From the NCBI GenBank assembly GCA_030407085.1, contig CM059585.1, positions 110,287,501 to 110,351,500 of the forward strand: 64,000 nt of DNA, in the 5' to 3' direction. Position 1 is the first letter of the stretch. Each line of letters starts with the position of its first letter. The notes below the pieces were generated by a model that saw nothing but the letters and a program-made list of their open reading frames with translations, had not been told where the DNA came from and ran no database searches. This stretch comes from Trichopria drosophilae. Taxonomy: Eukaryota; Arthropoda; Insecta; Hymenoptera; Diapriidae. The translations under genes and the position numbers were made by a program. Shown piece by piece: positions 11,441 to 22,261 of the stretch.

Positions 11441-11600
11441 ATTACCATTGATATTAGGAAGAAAATACATACAACCTTTTCTGTAGAAAATTTGATGTTC
11501 TATCTTTCTTTCTTGGACACATTTATTGTCTGATTTGTATTTTTGAAAATAAGTTCAAAAAAACTGAAAAAAATCACATTTTTGGATATTTTTTCACAAT
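11441..11600 (+). repeat. Diverged relative of the Helitron-like interior
   Basis: 'attaggaagaaaatacatacaacc', 'tgtagaaaatttgatgttctatc' and a following T-rich block match, with many changes, the interior of the Helitron-like copies and the stretch at 24706-24960. Termini were not found. Confidence 0.5.
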
Positions 11601-12623
11601 GGCAGCTTAAATATGCCTGACCGATAATTTTTATTATCATCTTCGGAATGAGGAGACAAAAATACATGAAAATAGTCTAACAGATACTTTTTTCAGTCTC
11701 TGTATAACATTCTCATTGTTACAAATTTTTGTTTTTACATTTTTTGGATTTACAAAAATAACTTTGTTCAAAAATGAGTGGTAAAGCTTTTTTTTAATTC
11801 CTTGTGACCCTAGAAATGTAATGGTATAAAATTGGTCGATGTGCTATCAAAATAAAAATTTGATTTTTCTTAGAGTCGAATGTTAACAGTACCGTGGAAT
11901 TCCTCATATATGCAGCGGCCCATAGTGCAGCGGCTGAAATACAAACAAATTCAGGAATTTTCATTACAAATAATTCGAATTTTGAAATATTTTTCTTTTT
12001 TTTTTCAAAATTTCGAGATTGTCTTTTTAGTTATTCATAACCTGAAAATAATTCTTTTTTTGAAAGGCAATTCTGTCCATCTTCTGATTCTGAATCAGAA
12101 AACGCATCCTCAAGGTCTTCAGGAAGAATAATTATTGCATCAAAGTATCTAAGCTGGTTTCAATTTCTGTACCAGAACGTTTTGAATGTTTTACATGTCA
12201 TTTAACTCGATGAAGCTGGGCACAATGAATATATACAATATAATGCATAAAATTTTCTAATGTGCAGAATTCGAGAAAAGTGCAAACCGTCAAGTAACCC
12301 CAGTCTCCCCTATTCAATTAAATTGTATAATTTAAATCATTCTTTAAATTTCGACTTGTAACTTTTAAAATTTTTGATGTCTATAACTCGAATAACTAAC
12401 CGAAAGTTGGATGAACTAAAGTTTTACCAATTTACGAAATGTAGTTAAAAAATTCCCACTATGTACTTAATATACTTAAAAATATTTACTCGTTCTTACT
12501 TTTGGGAAATATTCACCATCAATATATGAAATATTGCAGTAATTATTTGGATATTTTTGGGATAGCTTGCAGGGCTTCTTGTATCAATCGGTTAATCTCA
12601 ATATTTGGGTTCTAATACAAAAT
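11601..12623. other. Noncoding; includes one dispersed repeat
   Basis: Continues the diverged repeat to about 11830 (a 'aaaatgagtgg...ttgtgaccct' block is shared with 10255-10310, so the exon at 10658-11256 sits between two related blocks). 12330-12510 is the reverse complement of the repeat at 1985-2205. No gene was seen. Confidence 0.4.
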
Positions 12624-12672
12624 TTACTTCGACCCAGACTAAGTCTGGACGAAGCATTGAATTTGGTCACTT

Positions 12673-13923
12673 CCCAGATAGCAAGGCGTGAGTCTCGCGT
12701 TGGACTCATATTTGAGATCTCATTTATGAGTGCGTATATGAGTTCACACGAGACTTCAAATCAGAGTTTAGTGCATTGCGCAAGCGCGTCAAGTCTCCGT
12801 TTCCACGCATAGATGAGACTTTTGTGATACTTATATATATAGGTATAATACCACCTGCATCAGAATAGTGTTCGTGCGACAGAGGAGTATAAAGTTTCTG
12901 ATCAGGTATAATAAACGACAATTCCCAATTGTTTGACAAATAAAGTGGAAAAGGTGCCGAAAATTAATTTATACAATTGTATAATTAATCATCAGGAGTG
13001 ACATTGTAAGTAGAATATTTTACCTCCCTGTACTTGTCAGTTTTTTAGGTTATGCAGGTTAGGCTATGTATTTGATATAATTTTAGGTATATTTAATTTT
13101 ATTAACACACGTATCAATTGATTATTATTTCAGAAAAAATCAGGAGCGCCCATCAATGCCATTCAATCAAAATGAAATAATGGAACGAATAAATTAACTT
13201 GATGAAAAGTTAGCGTAAGTGTATATAAAACCCTATGCCAATTATGCTATTAATGAGATTATATATAATGAACTATGTTACTTACAGGAAGTTAACAGAT
13301 TTCATGATACAGCAACATGCAGAAATGATGAGCCACAAACAGAATATTCTCGAGCAAAATAAGGAGCTCATAGAACGAAACACTGAACAGCGGGACACAA
13401 TAAATGCAATGACAATTGCATTGAAAAAATTGAATGAATTGAACGAGAGATCCGAAATTTACATTTATTAAAAATGTATTACAAAATAAATATCATAATT
13501 TCAAAATATTTTAATTTAAATTCCCCGAGTATTTATTTCATATACAAACGTTTCTGTTGCGCATGTTCGACTTTTACAAACTGGGTGTGTTCGGAAATGT
13601 CTTCAGTAGACTTTCAGTAACGTTGCGTCTTTGTCTGACACATGGAGTTAGATAAAGATGAAACGTTTATTGAAAGTTTACTGAAAACAAATCACAACAT
13701 ACTACTATAATTTTAAGTTTCCCGCCCTTTTGAGGGCACCCAATGAAAATGTCACCATTGCGCATGCGCATATTTCTGGCAATAGAAAAACTCATTTATG
13801 AGTGACAATAGCTATCTGGTCTGCGTTCACAAATAGCACTCATATGGAGACGCATAAATGAGTGTAAGTCTCACTTATGAGTGCATATAGTATGGCGATA
13901 TGAGACTCACGTTGCAATCTGGG
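12673..13923 (+). mobile_element. CCCAGAT-ended DNA transposon with remnant of an accessory gene
   Basis: Left end CCCAGATAGCAAGGCGTGAG and right end (reverse complement) CCCAGATTGCAACGTGAG form imperfect TIRs rich in 'ctcattTATGAGT' palindromic blocks near both ends. It interrupts the Helitron-like sequence between 'cactt' and 'agggc'; the flanks allow a 2-bp TT duplication, but this is ambiguous. The interior holds a spliced, broken coding remnant (13134-13471) and no transposase, so it is a deletion derivative. The superfamily is uncertain; a Harbinger-like element with a Myb-type accessory protein would fit the coiled-coil remnant. Confidence 0.65.
13134..13471 (+). pseudogene. Two-exon coding remnant with coiled-coil C-terminus
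   Basis: Exon 13134-13214 follows an acceptor TTATTTCAG and ends at donor GTAAGT; exon 13288-13471 follows CTTACAG. The phases join cleanly (GC|G codon) to read LDEKLAKLTDFMIQQHAEMM and on to a stop at 13469-13471. One in-frame TAA lies in the first exon (about 13195). The C-terminal ~60 residues are a heptad-like, Gln/Glu/Lys-rich coiled coil (KQNILEQNKELIERNTEQRD). Such tails end the Myb/SANT-like proteins of Harbinger elements, but the DNA-binding part is missing, so this is a suggestion only. Confidence 0.5.
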
Positions 13924-15276
13924 TTAGGGCAAAAAAATTACCCTATAGTTTTTCATCAAATGTCGACGTTTCAGACCCTAAGGAACCCAAATCAACAATA
14001 AAAAAATTTGTGTCCGTGATCTTGTACGTACGTACGTCTGTACGTCCGTACGTCCGTACGTCCCGTTTTTTTGTCTCGCGATAACTCGCGAACGGATAAG
14101 CGTATTGACATAAATTTTTTTTTAAAATACGCGTCTTGGCATAACTTAGATCTGATTAGATTTTGGCGTAGATCCATCCGTCCATTACTAACAAAAATTA
14201 GCCCCAATTAAGTTTCGTAGTTTTTTGAATTTATTTTGAAAAATACACATTTCATTAAAAAATATTTCAAACAAAAAAGATAGAGCATAAAATTCTCTAC
14301 AAAAAAGGTTGTATGCATTTTCTTCCTAAAGTCAACCATAATGCCATAAAAACTGGTTTAAAATGCTTATGACTATTGTCTGAAAAAGTATTGAATTTGG
14401 TCATCGCGGCAAAAAAAATTACCCTATTGTTTTTCATCAAATTTCGACGTTTTGACCCCCTACCCCCCAGGGGTAGTCTTTGCCAGCCCCTCGGGCGCGG
14501 TGACCACGTACAGGCGCAAAGTTCTTTTACGCCCTTGATTCGAAAATAACTATTTCGATATATCTAAAAGATGTCTTATACAGGGTGGCCGATTTATCTG
14601 AAGACATCGAAATATCTCGAGAACTATGCACAGAATCAAAAAAGTTGTCGGATGAAAGTTGTTCGACACGAAGGGGGGCATCCAGTGATAATTAAATTTA
14701 CCCCCTCCCCCATCCCCTGGAGGTGGAGTGGGGGCAAAAACAATAAAACTTAAATAGGAACCCCCATTTTTTATTGCAGATTTGGATTCTCCGGAAAAAA
14801 GTACACGAATTTGACCTAGGAGCTATTGCATTTTGGTTCACAGGTGGCGCTGTAATCGGTAAAAATCCAAATTTATCCGAAGACATTGAAATACCTCGAG
14901 AACTATGCACAGAATCAAAAAAGTTGTCGGATGGAAGTTGTTCGACACGAAGGGGGGCATCCAGTAATAATGAAATTTACCCCCTCCCCCATCCCCTGGG
15001 GGTGGAGTGGGGGCAAAAACAATAAAACTTAAATAGGAACCCCAGTTTTTATTGCAGATTTGGATTCTCCAATATTGACAATTTTCGCCCGCGTAGCGGA
15101 TATGGAATACGGTCATTCTAACAAAGCCGGGAAAAAATACATTTAGCGTTACCCAGGAACAACGACGTGGACGTAGTATTTTTCTGTTCCCTTTGGGGTG
15201 CTTGTTTTACGTGAGTCCCCTTGCCTCTCACTGTCTCACTGTTCACTTACTTGAGTAAGTGTTCGAAATGTTGACC

Positions 15277-16311
15277 TTACACTTCAATGCATTTATTTAT
15301 TCTTTCTTCAAATGACTTTATACATGATAAAATCATATCTGCAGAAATTTCTGCGCAAGCAGTTCTTATGCGTTCCACCATGTTTTCACGAGTCGTTGGT
15401 ACTTGTTCATAAACCTTACCTTTTAGGTAACCCCATAGGAAGAAATCCAGAGATGTTAGATCAGGTGACCTCGCAGGCCAATTAATGGGGCCACCTCTAC
15501 CAATCCACCTACCATTGTAATCACGGTCTAGTATTTCCCTTGCCACTTTTGAAAAATGTGCTGGGCAACCATCATGCTGAAACCACATTGTCCGTCGGAC
15601 GTCCATAGCAACATCCTCAAGTAGTAATGGTACTTCTTGTTCTAGGAAATCTCGATATTTTGTTCCATTCAAATTACCTTCAATGAAATAAGGACCAATG
15701 AGTTTATTTCCTATGATTCCACACCAAACGTTCACCGACCAAGGACGTTGATGATTAACTTGTCGTAACCAATGGGGATTTTCTACGCTCCAATAATGCA
15801 TATTATGCCTATTGACGCCACCATGGTTCGTGAATGTAGATTCATCTGAAAATAATACATTAGCAAAGAAATTGTGGTTCGTTTGCATTTTTTGAAATGC
15901 CCATTCACAAAACACCACGCGGTTATGAAAATCATCGCCATCTAGTTCCTGGTGCAGTGAAATGTGATATGGGTGAAACTTATGACGATGCAATATTCTT
16001 TGAATACTGTCTCTGGAAATGCCGGAATCGCGATGTAATTGTCGTGTGCTTACATGTGGATTTTGGTGAATAGCTGCTAGTACAGCTACTTCGTTAGCTT
16101 CTCCTGTAACTGTTAATCTTCGCTTCCTTTTTTTCATTTGTATGCTGCCATCAGAGTGAAAGGCATTCACAACTTTGTAAAAAAAATCGAGTCGAGCGAG
16201 CATTATCTGGAAAACGCTCAGCATACAACGCAACAGCATCGTCAATATTCCTCTTACATTCACCATAAATAAGAATCATTTCCATTTATCGGGAACTGTA
16301 GCAGGATTCAT
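15277..16311 (-). pseudogene. Mariner-superfamily transposase, family A copy 1, frameshifted
   Basis: From ATG 16309-16311 (MNPATVP) the frame is broken twice, at about 16285-16290 (one base short relative to copy 2) and again near 16185-16195. After that it is open to the stop at 15277. An HTH region (TRQLHRDSGISRDSIQRIL) is followed by catalytic motifs LFSDEST, WFQHDGCPAHFS and WPARSPDLT, with 36 residues between the second and third Asp. The WGYLKGKVYEQVP block is typical of this group in insects. The catalytic triad is intact but the N-terminus is not. Confidence 0.85.
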
Positions 16312-17100
16312 TTTTAACTTGTAATTCGATTTAAGCAATGAAGGGTAGACAAAAAATAGTCACGTAAACGGAAAGTTGTTATTCTAAAAGCAAAGTGACC
16401 TCCGACCGAATTACTACCAATACAATGGACTTCAAAAACAGTCTTACACTGAGAGACCGTGAATACTAAATTTTAATATGGGGATTAGAAAGTCGCGATA
16501 TCCATTTACTTCCCTTCAGGAAAGTAGAGAAAAATGTAGGTGAACTGGTTACGTGTGACTCAACTTATGTATAAAATGATATGCTACTTTATTTTCGAGT
16601 TATGTCGCCCTCTAGCGTTATGTAACAGAACCGGGGCCGGTGATGGCCGAAATGCAAGCGATGTACATGTATGAAACCACGTGAGTTCTCTCGGGGTCCG
16701 GTAGATGGCGACGAAATCCCCAAATGAAGTAAGAGTTTCGTTTTGTTTAATAGAAGCTGGTTTGATCGTCAATGCTCAGCTTATTTATTCTCATTTCGGA
16801 AAAAACATACAGAGAGAGAATGAATGAGCTGAGTGAAGGGACATGACGCGTTTTTTAATGGATTGCGTGATGTCCTCTTTTTGTTTATTAAATAATAAAT
16901 TTAAAACCTAAAATGTAATTTTATTGAAGGTAGAAAACTTATTTATAAAATTGCTTCCATATTGTATGCACAATTTTTATGTAATCAGTTTTGATTTTTA
17001 ATATGAAGAATATCAATTATTCATAATCTTAATTTTTCGACTGGACATTATTAAAATTTCATATTCAGAATAACAATTTTCGCAATTGATATTACTAAAT

Positions 17101-17145
17101 TCTAATATTAAAAATTCTAATATTAGAATTTTTAATATTAAATTT
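17101..17145. repeat. AT-only palindrome inside element A
   Basis: A near-perfect inverted repeat built of 'attctaatattaaaa' and its complement. It is conserved at 27846-27890 in copy 2. It can form a long cruciform or hairpin; no role is known. Confidence 0.6.
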
Positions 17146-18815
17146 TCATAAAGGGATCAAATTGTCCCTATTTGCCCCCTGGATGCCCCCTTCGTGTCGA
17201 ACAACTTTCATCCGACAACTTTTTTGATTCTGTGCATAGTTCTCGAGGTATTTCAATGTCTTCAGATAAATTTGGATTTTTATCGATTACAGCGCCACCT
17301 GTGAACCAAAATGCAATAGCTCCTAGGTCGAATTGGTGTACTTTTTTCCGGAGAATCCAAATCTGCAATAAAAACTGGGGGTTCCTATTTAAGTTTTATT
17401 GTTTTTGCCCCCACTCCACCCCAGGGGATGGGGGAGGGGGTAAATTTCATTATCACTGGATGCCCCCCTTCGCGTCGAACAACTTTCATCCGACAACTTT
17501 TTTGATTCTGTGCATAGTTCTCGAGGTATTTCAATGTCTTCAGATAAATTTGGATTTTTATCGATTACAGCGCCACCTGTGAACCAAAATGCAATAGCTC
17601 CTAGGTCAAATTGGTGTACTTTTTTCCGGAGAATCCAAATCTGCAATAAAAACTGGGGGTTCCTATTTAAGTTTTATTGTTTTTGCCCCCACTCCACCCC
17701 CAGGGGATGGGGTAAATTTAATTATCACTGGATGCCCCCCTTCGTGTTGAACAACTTTCATCTGACAACTTTTTTGATTCTGTGCATAGTTCTCGAGATA
17801 TTTCGATGTCTTCAGATAAATCGGCCACCCTGTAGATATCTATAAGATATCCGTCATAGATCTTTTCGACACTTTCAAGATATCTTTGACGAATTATATG
17901 TATATATACAGGGTGATCCAAAAGTCCCGGAACAGCAAAATATCTCAGCGGGAGTGCATTTTCGAGGAAAATGTTTCAGACAAAAGTTTCAGGATTTTTC
18001 CCTGGCTATTTAATGGCGATATTGAATTTGACCTTGAACATGACCTTGAAGGTTATTTCAAGGTCAAGTTAATTTTTTTAAATGGGAACCCCTATTTTTT
18101 TTCATGGATTCTGAAAGAGCGGGAAATTCTACGTCCGAGTATGATATGATCGATTTTTCCGGCAAGGTCATTTCAAGGTGAAACTTAATACTCCCGTAAC
18201 GGCGAAATATCTCAGAGGGTGTGCATTTCTTTGGAAATTGTTTCAGACAAAAGTTTAAGGATTTTTCCTGGGATATTTAATGGTAGCACAGAATTTGACC
18301 TTGAACATGACCTTGAAGGTTATTTCAAGGTCAAGTTTTTTTTTTTTTAATGGAAACTGCTATTTTTTTTCACGGATTCGGAGAGAGAACAAAATTTTAC
18401 GTCCAAATATGCTATGGCCGTTTTTTTCGGCAATGTCATTTCAAGGCCAAACTTAAAACTCCCGGAACAGCGAATTAACTTAGCATGAGGCACCATTGAA
18501 TTTAACCTTGAAAATTACCTTGAGGCTTATTCTAAGCTCAAGACTATTTTTTTTTAATTGGAACCCCGTTTTATTTTCGTAATGTTTCCAGAGTTTCCAG
18601 AGTGCAATGCATTATCATTGTTCCCGGATAAAAATATACATTTTTTTTTACATCCGATACGTTTATAAATACCGTATGTATGGGTAACATTTTTACATTG
18701 TTTCCAATGCTACCGCCGGCTTTAGCATTACCCAAGATGTACCGCGTGGAGGTAGCACGGTCGGGTTTACACCTCTTCGGGGTGCTTTGTTCAGGTGGTT
18801 CCCCTCGCCGTCACC

Positions 18816-18882
18816 TGTGCGTGTGCGTGTGCGTGTGCGTGTGCGTGTGCGTGTGCGTGTGCGTGTGTGTGTGTGTGGGTGT
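18816..18882. repeat. (GTGTGC)n/(GT)n microsatellite
   Basis: About 67 bp of GTGTGC hexamers passing into GT, lying just 3' of the family B transposase remnant in its own sense. It is read through by the transposase frame as Thr-His repeats, so it arose after the stop codon was lost. Confidence 0.9.
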
Positions 18883-20041
18883 ACCCAGAAAGTTAAGGCA
18901 AGATGGGTATACTAAGATTTTGATGAAATTATGTATCTTACTAAAGCTTATGTGCTCAAAGTGATTGCCATGCTCAAAGTGATTGCCATGAACTTCTTGG
19001 CAATATCCCAAGCGATTATAAAAAGTCGATACGACTTTTGTAATCATATCTGGTTCTATAGCCGCGATCTCATCCCGTATTCGTTGTTTTACTTCCTCAA
19101 TATTCACCGGTTTCGTTCGATACACTCTATCTTTGAGATAACCCCATAGAAAATAGTCAAGGGGCGTAAAATCCGGAGATCTTGGTGGCCATTCTATTAC
19201 ACCCCTTCGACCTATCCACCGTTCTGCGAATACATCACTCAAATAATTGCGAACATCTGTTGCATAATGGGGTGCTGCACCATCTTACTGAAACCAAGTC
19301 TGATCGAAATCCTCGCCTACAATAACCTGAATAGCAGGGATGATGTCGTCCCTCAACATATCGTGGTATTTTTGACCAGTAAGGGTACCCTCGATGAAGA
19401 AGGGCCCAACTACCGCATTGTTTATAATACCTGCCCATACGTTTACTTTTTCAGGATATTGAGTAGAACGACTATCGACCATCCAATTAGGATTGGTTTC
19501 ACTCCAATAAGACATGTTATGTCTATTGATTGCCCCATTTAAGAAGAATGTAGCTTCATCAGAAAATACGATGCGATTCAAGAAACCGGCATCAGCATCT
19601 ATTCCATTCATCATTAATTCCGCAAACTGTAGGCGTCTATCAGGATCGTCTTCATTCAATTGTTGTTACGAGAACTTTGCATGGGTGAAATTTTAAGTTT
19701 TTAGTTAAGATCCGTTGTACTGTACCGTAACATAAGTCGTGCTGCTGTTTAACTTTCCTGATGGAAGTATGAGGATCTTCCGTTATTGACAGCCCGACAT
19801 TCAACTCATTTTCTTCAGTTGATGCTGTTACTGGACGACCTGCTCTTGGGAGATCCTTCACAGTACCGTGAACTTCAAAACGATTTATTGTTCTGCTAAC
19901 AGTAGATTTAGAAATCGGTTCTCGTCCCTCTCTAAATGATGCGTTAAATAAGGTTCGCACATTCTCTAAAGTTCGCTGGTTATCACCCCAGCCTCTCATC
20001 ATGAGAATGGTTATTCTTTCTCGTTCACTTAGCGCAGCCAT
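18880..20041 (-). pseudogene. Mariner-superfamily transposase, family B, broken
   Basis: The start MAALSERERITILMMRGWGD at 20041 leads into two HTH segments (ISKSTVSRTINRFE; TSIRKVKQQHDLCYGTVQRIL). A frameshift near 19655-19680 follows; then VFSDEATF, VNVWAGI and GPFFIEG. At 19285-19290 the WFQQDG motif has become WFQ-stop-DG. The last part reads RWIGRRGVIEWPPRSPDFTPLDYFLWGY. An 18-bp tandem duplication (18961-18996) doubles the GNHFEH near the C-terminus. It is clearly related to the element C transposase at 56842. Confidence 0.85.
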
Positions 20042-21388
20042 TGCTCTTTGTACGAAATATACGTATGTATTTTGTTACTGAAATGATGCTTAATACGTTT
20101 AGATAGGAAAGGCGTTTAGATAGGAAATCCATGTATCTCACAAAACGATAAAGTTAAGACCAAAATGTAACCTTATAAGACTGTACACGTATGTATAAAT
20201 TCAATGTGAATGTATGTTGTTTATTTACTTCGCTGGTGACTCGTGCTCTCTGTCGCTGTTCGCGCGCCCAAGTTCACTTTGCACAAGTGTTGCGTAAGAT
20301 GTATGTATACACTTTTTTTAAACAGTTTATTATTCTATTTACAAAATTAGAGGACAAGCGAGGGACAGGAACTGATTCCTAAATCGACTTTTGGCAGAAC
20401 AATAAATTGTTTCGAAGTTTACGGCACTGTAAAGGATCTCCCTAGAGCAGATCGTCCAGTAATAGCATCGACTGAACAAAATGAATTTAACCAATCTCAA
20501 TACCGGAAGATCCTCATAACTTCGTTAAGAAAATGAAACGGGGTTCCAATTAAAAAAAAAAAATAATCTTGACCTGAGAATAATCTTCAAGGTAATTTTC
20601 AAGGTCAAATTTTATGCTAGCATTAAATATCCCGGAAAAAATCCTGAAACTTTTGTCTGAAACAATTTCCAAAGAAATGCACACCCTCTGAGATATTTCG
20701 CCGTCACGGGAGTTTTAAGTTTCACCTTGAAATGACCTTGCCGAAAAAAACGGCCATAGCATATTCGGACGTAAAATTTTGTGCTCTTTCCGAATCCGTG
20801 AAAAAAAATAGGGGTTCCCATTTAAAAAAATTAACTTGACCTTGAAATAACCTTCAAGGTCATGTTCAAGGTCAAATTCAATATCGCCATTAAATAGCCA
20901 GGGAAAAATCCTTAAACTTTTGTCTAAAACATTTTCCCCGAAAATGCACTCCCGCTGAGATATTTTGCTGTTCCGGGACTTTTGGATCACCCTGTATATT
21001 GTATATATAATATCATAATAATACAGACAGTAATTAGTAAAACACAGTAAACATGTAATATTCATCGAATAGTCTATTAGAATACAAGTGCATGAAGTAA
21101 GTGTTTTGCAACTTTTATTTATTAATACTTCGGCTGGCCTATTGTCGGGGTCGAAGTTTTGAAAATGCTCATTTTCAATTTTCATACATATAAGAAACAC
21201 TATATTGTTGTAACACATCTATCGAAGCCACTTGGACCTAAATATGATTGGACCCCCAAATCTCAATATAATTTTATAATATAAGTAAAAGCTGTTAGTA
21301 AACAAACGAGTATTAAGAAATAGCCGACTATCTACTGGGTCGAAGTTTCTGAGCGAGCGAAGCGAGCGAGGCACCACGCCAACACTAG

Positions 21389-22261
21389 TTTTATTTGAAA
21401 TTATAAAACTGAATGATGTCAGTCTGTTAAAGTAATGTTTTTATATGTATAACTGTAGTTCCGAACGTTCAACGAATGATTTTCTACCGCGGACGGCGTG
21501 TCGCAATAACAGAAATACTAGTATAAATGTGATTTTTCACAATTAAAATTATTATATTTCAAAGTTCATAACTTTACACGCGCGCCCCTGATAAATGGTT
21601 CATTGAACTTTTATAATTTCAGGTACATGCTTTTAATAGCTTTCAGTCTAAAGTCACTTAATTCCAGCTCGTAAACCATTTCGTTACCTAGATACCTGAA
21701 TAATAGCCGGCTTAACCTTAGAAACTTATTTTTAGCTTAGTCATTAACATGTGAGTTGTTAACTTGTAAACAAGATAGTCCGTACTTTATCTGTTTTCCC
21801 TGGAAGATTAATTATAAAAATTGGAATTGAAAATAATCCACGCAACCTAAATTTGGATCCTGCAATAAGCTTCTTGCACAATTGTATAACACGTTGCCAA
21901 TGGAGTCGAGGAGGAGAAAATAGATGATCATCTAATATAAAATGTTTCGTATAATGCTAATTTTCATCTAGCCTACCTAAACTGACCTTCCTGTCACGTA
22001 TGTACAATCTTACGTACATGTACATATGTACGATATTACTGACGTTGGAATTGTGACAATAGAAAATAACAAGCTACTGAATTTTTAGTATATAAATTTT
22101 TAAAAATAATTTGTTCGATAAACATTTTGTTTAGTATATATCTTTATTTTTTTTGTATTTCCTAACAATAACGATGTTTATGGGATTTAATGTATTGTAT
22201 TAAAGCACATTCGTGCCGTTAATGGTGTTATGCATTGACGTAAATAGCGAATTTGTTTTTC
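21389..22261. other. Noncoding flank between Helitron-like copy and duplication B
   Basis: No genes. Near 22055-22095 it contains a diverged reverse-complement relative of the LINE target sequence at 360-460. Confidence 0.4.

Larger units (their letters stand above)
14581..17832 (-). mobile_element. Mariner-like element, family A copy 1 (3252 bp)
   Basis: Terminal repeats begin CAGGGTGGCCGATTTATCTG at both ends and are flanked by TA (14579-14580; 17833-17834). The terminal regions are built of tandem modules of about 280 bp, each starting 'gaagacatcgaaatatctcgag' and holding 'cagaatcaaaaaagttgtcg': two modules on the left, three on the right in opposite orientation. The transposase pseudogene is on the minus strand. 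A perfect AT palindrome lies near 17101-17145. A 97-99% identical sister copy lies at 25328-28227. Confidence 0.9.
17909..20994 (-). mobile_element. Mariner-like element, family B (3086 bp)
   Basis: Both ends begin CAGGGTGATCCAAAAGTCCC and are flanked by TA (17907-17908; 20995-20996). The long terminal repeats reach inward about 470-650 bp and repeat a module containing 'atctcagcgggagtgcattt' and clustered TGACCTTGA/TCAAGGTCA. The interior holds a broken transposase on the minus strand and a GTGTGC microsatellite. Confidence 0.9.
12624..21388 (+). mobile_element. Helitron-like copy split by three nested transposons
   Basis: It starts with the TTACTTCGACCC terminal hairpin at 12624 and ends CCAACACTAG|TTTT at 21388. 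Pieces in order: 12624-12672, 13924-14580, 17833-17908 and 20995-21388, which together make about 1.17 kb, the length of the intact copies. The gaps are filled by the CCCAGAT-ended element (12673-13923), element A copy 1 (14581-17832) and element B (17909-20994), the last two each between duplicated TA. This fixes the Helitron-like copy as the oldest of the four. Confidence 0.8.

Noticed and set aside
17172..17845. Repeated frames such as those beginning MHSSRGISMSSDKF and MQIWILRKKVHQ
   Set aside because: They are the two strands of the tandem terminal modules of element A, recurring at 14.6-15.1, 25.3-25.9 and 27.9-28.2 kb; not genes.
18811..18882. Possible telomeric or centromeric repeat
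   Set aside because: It is a simple GTGTGC/GT microsatellite inside element B.
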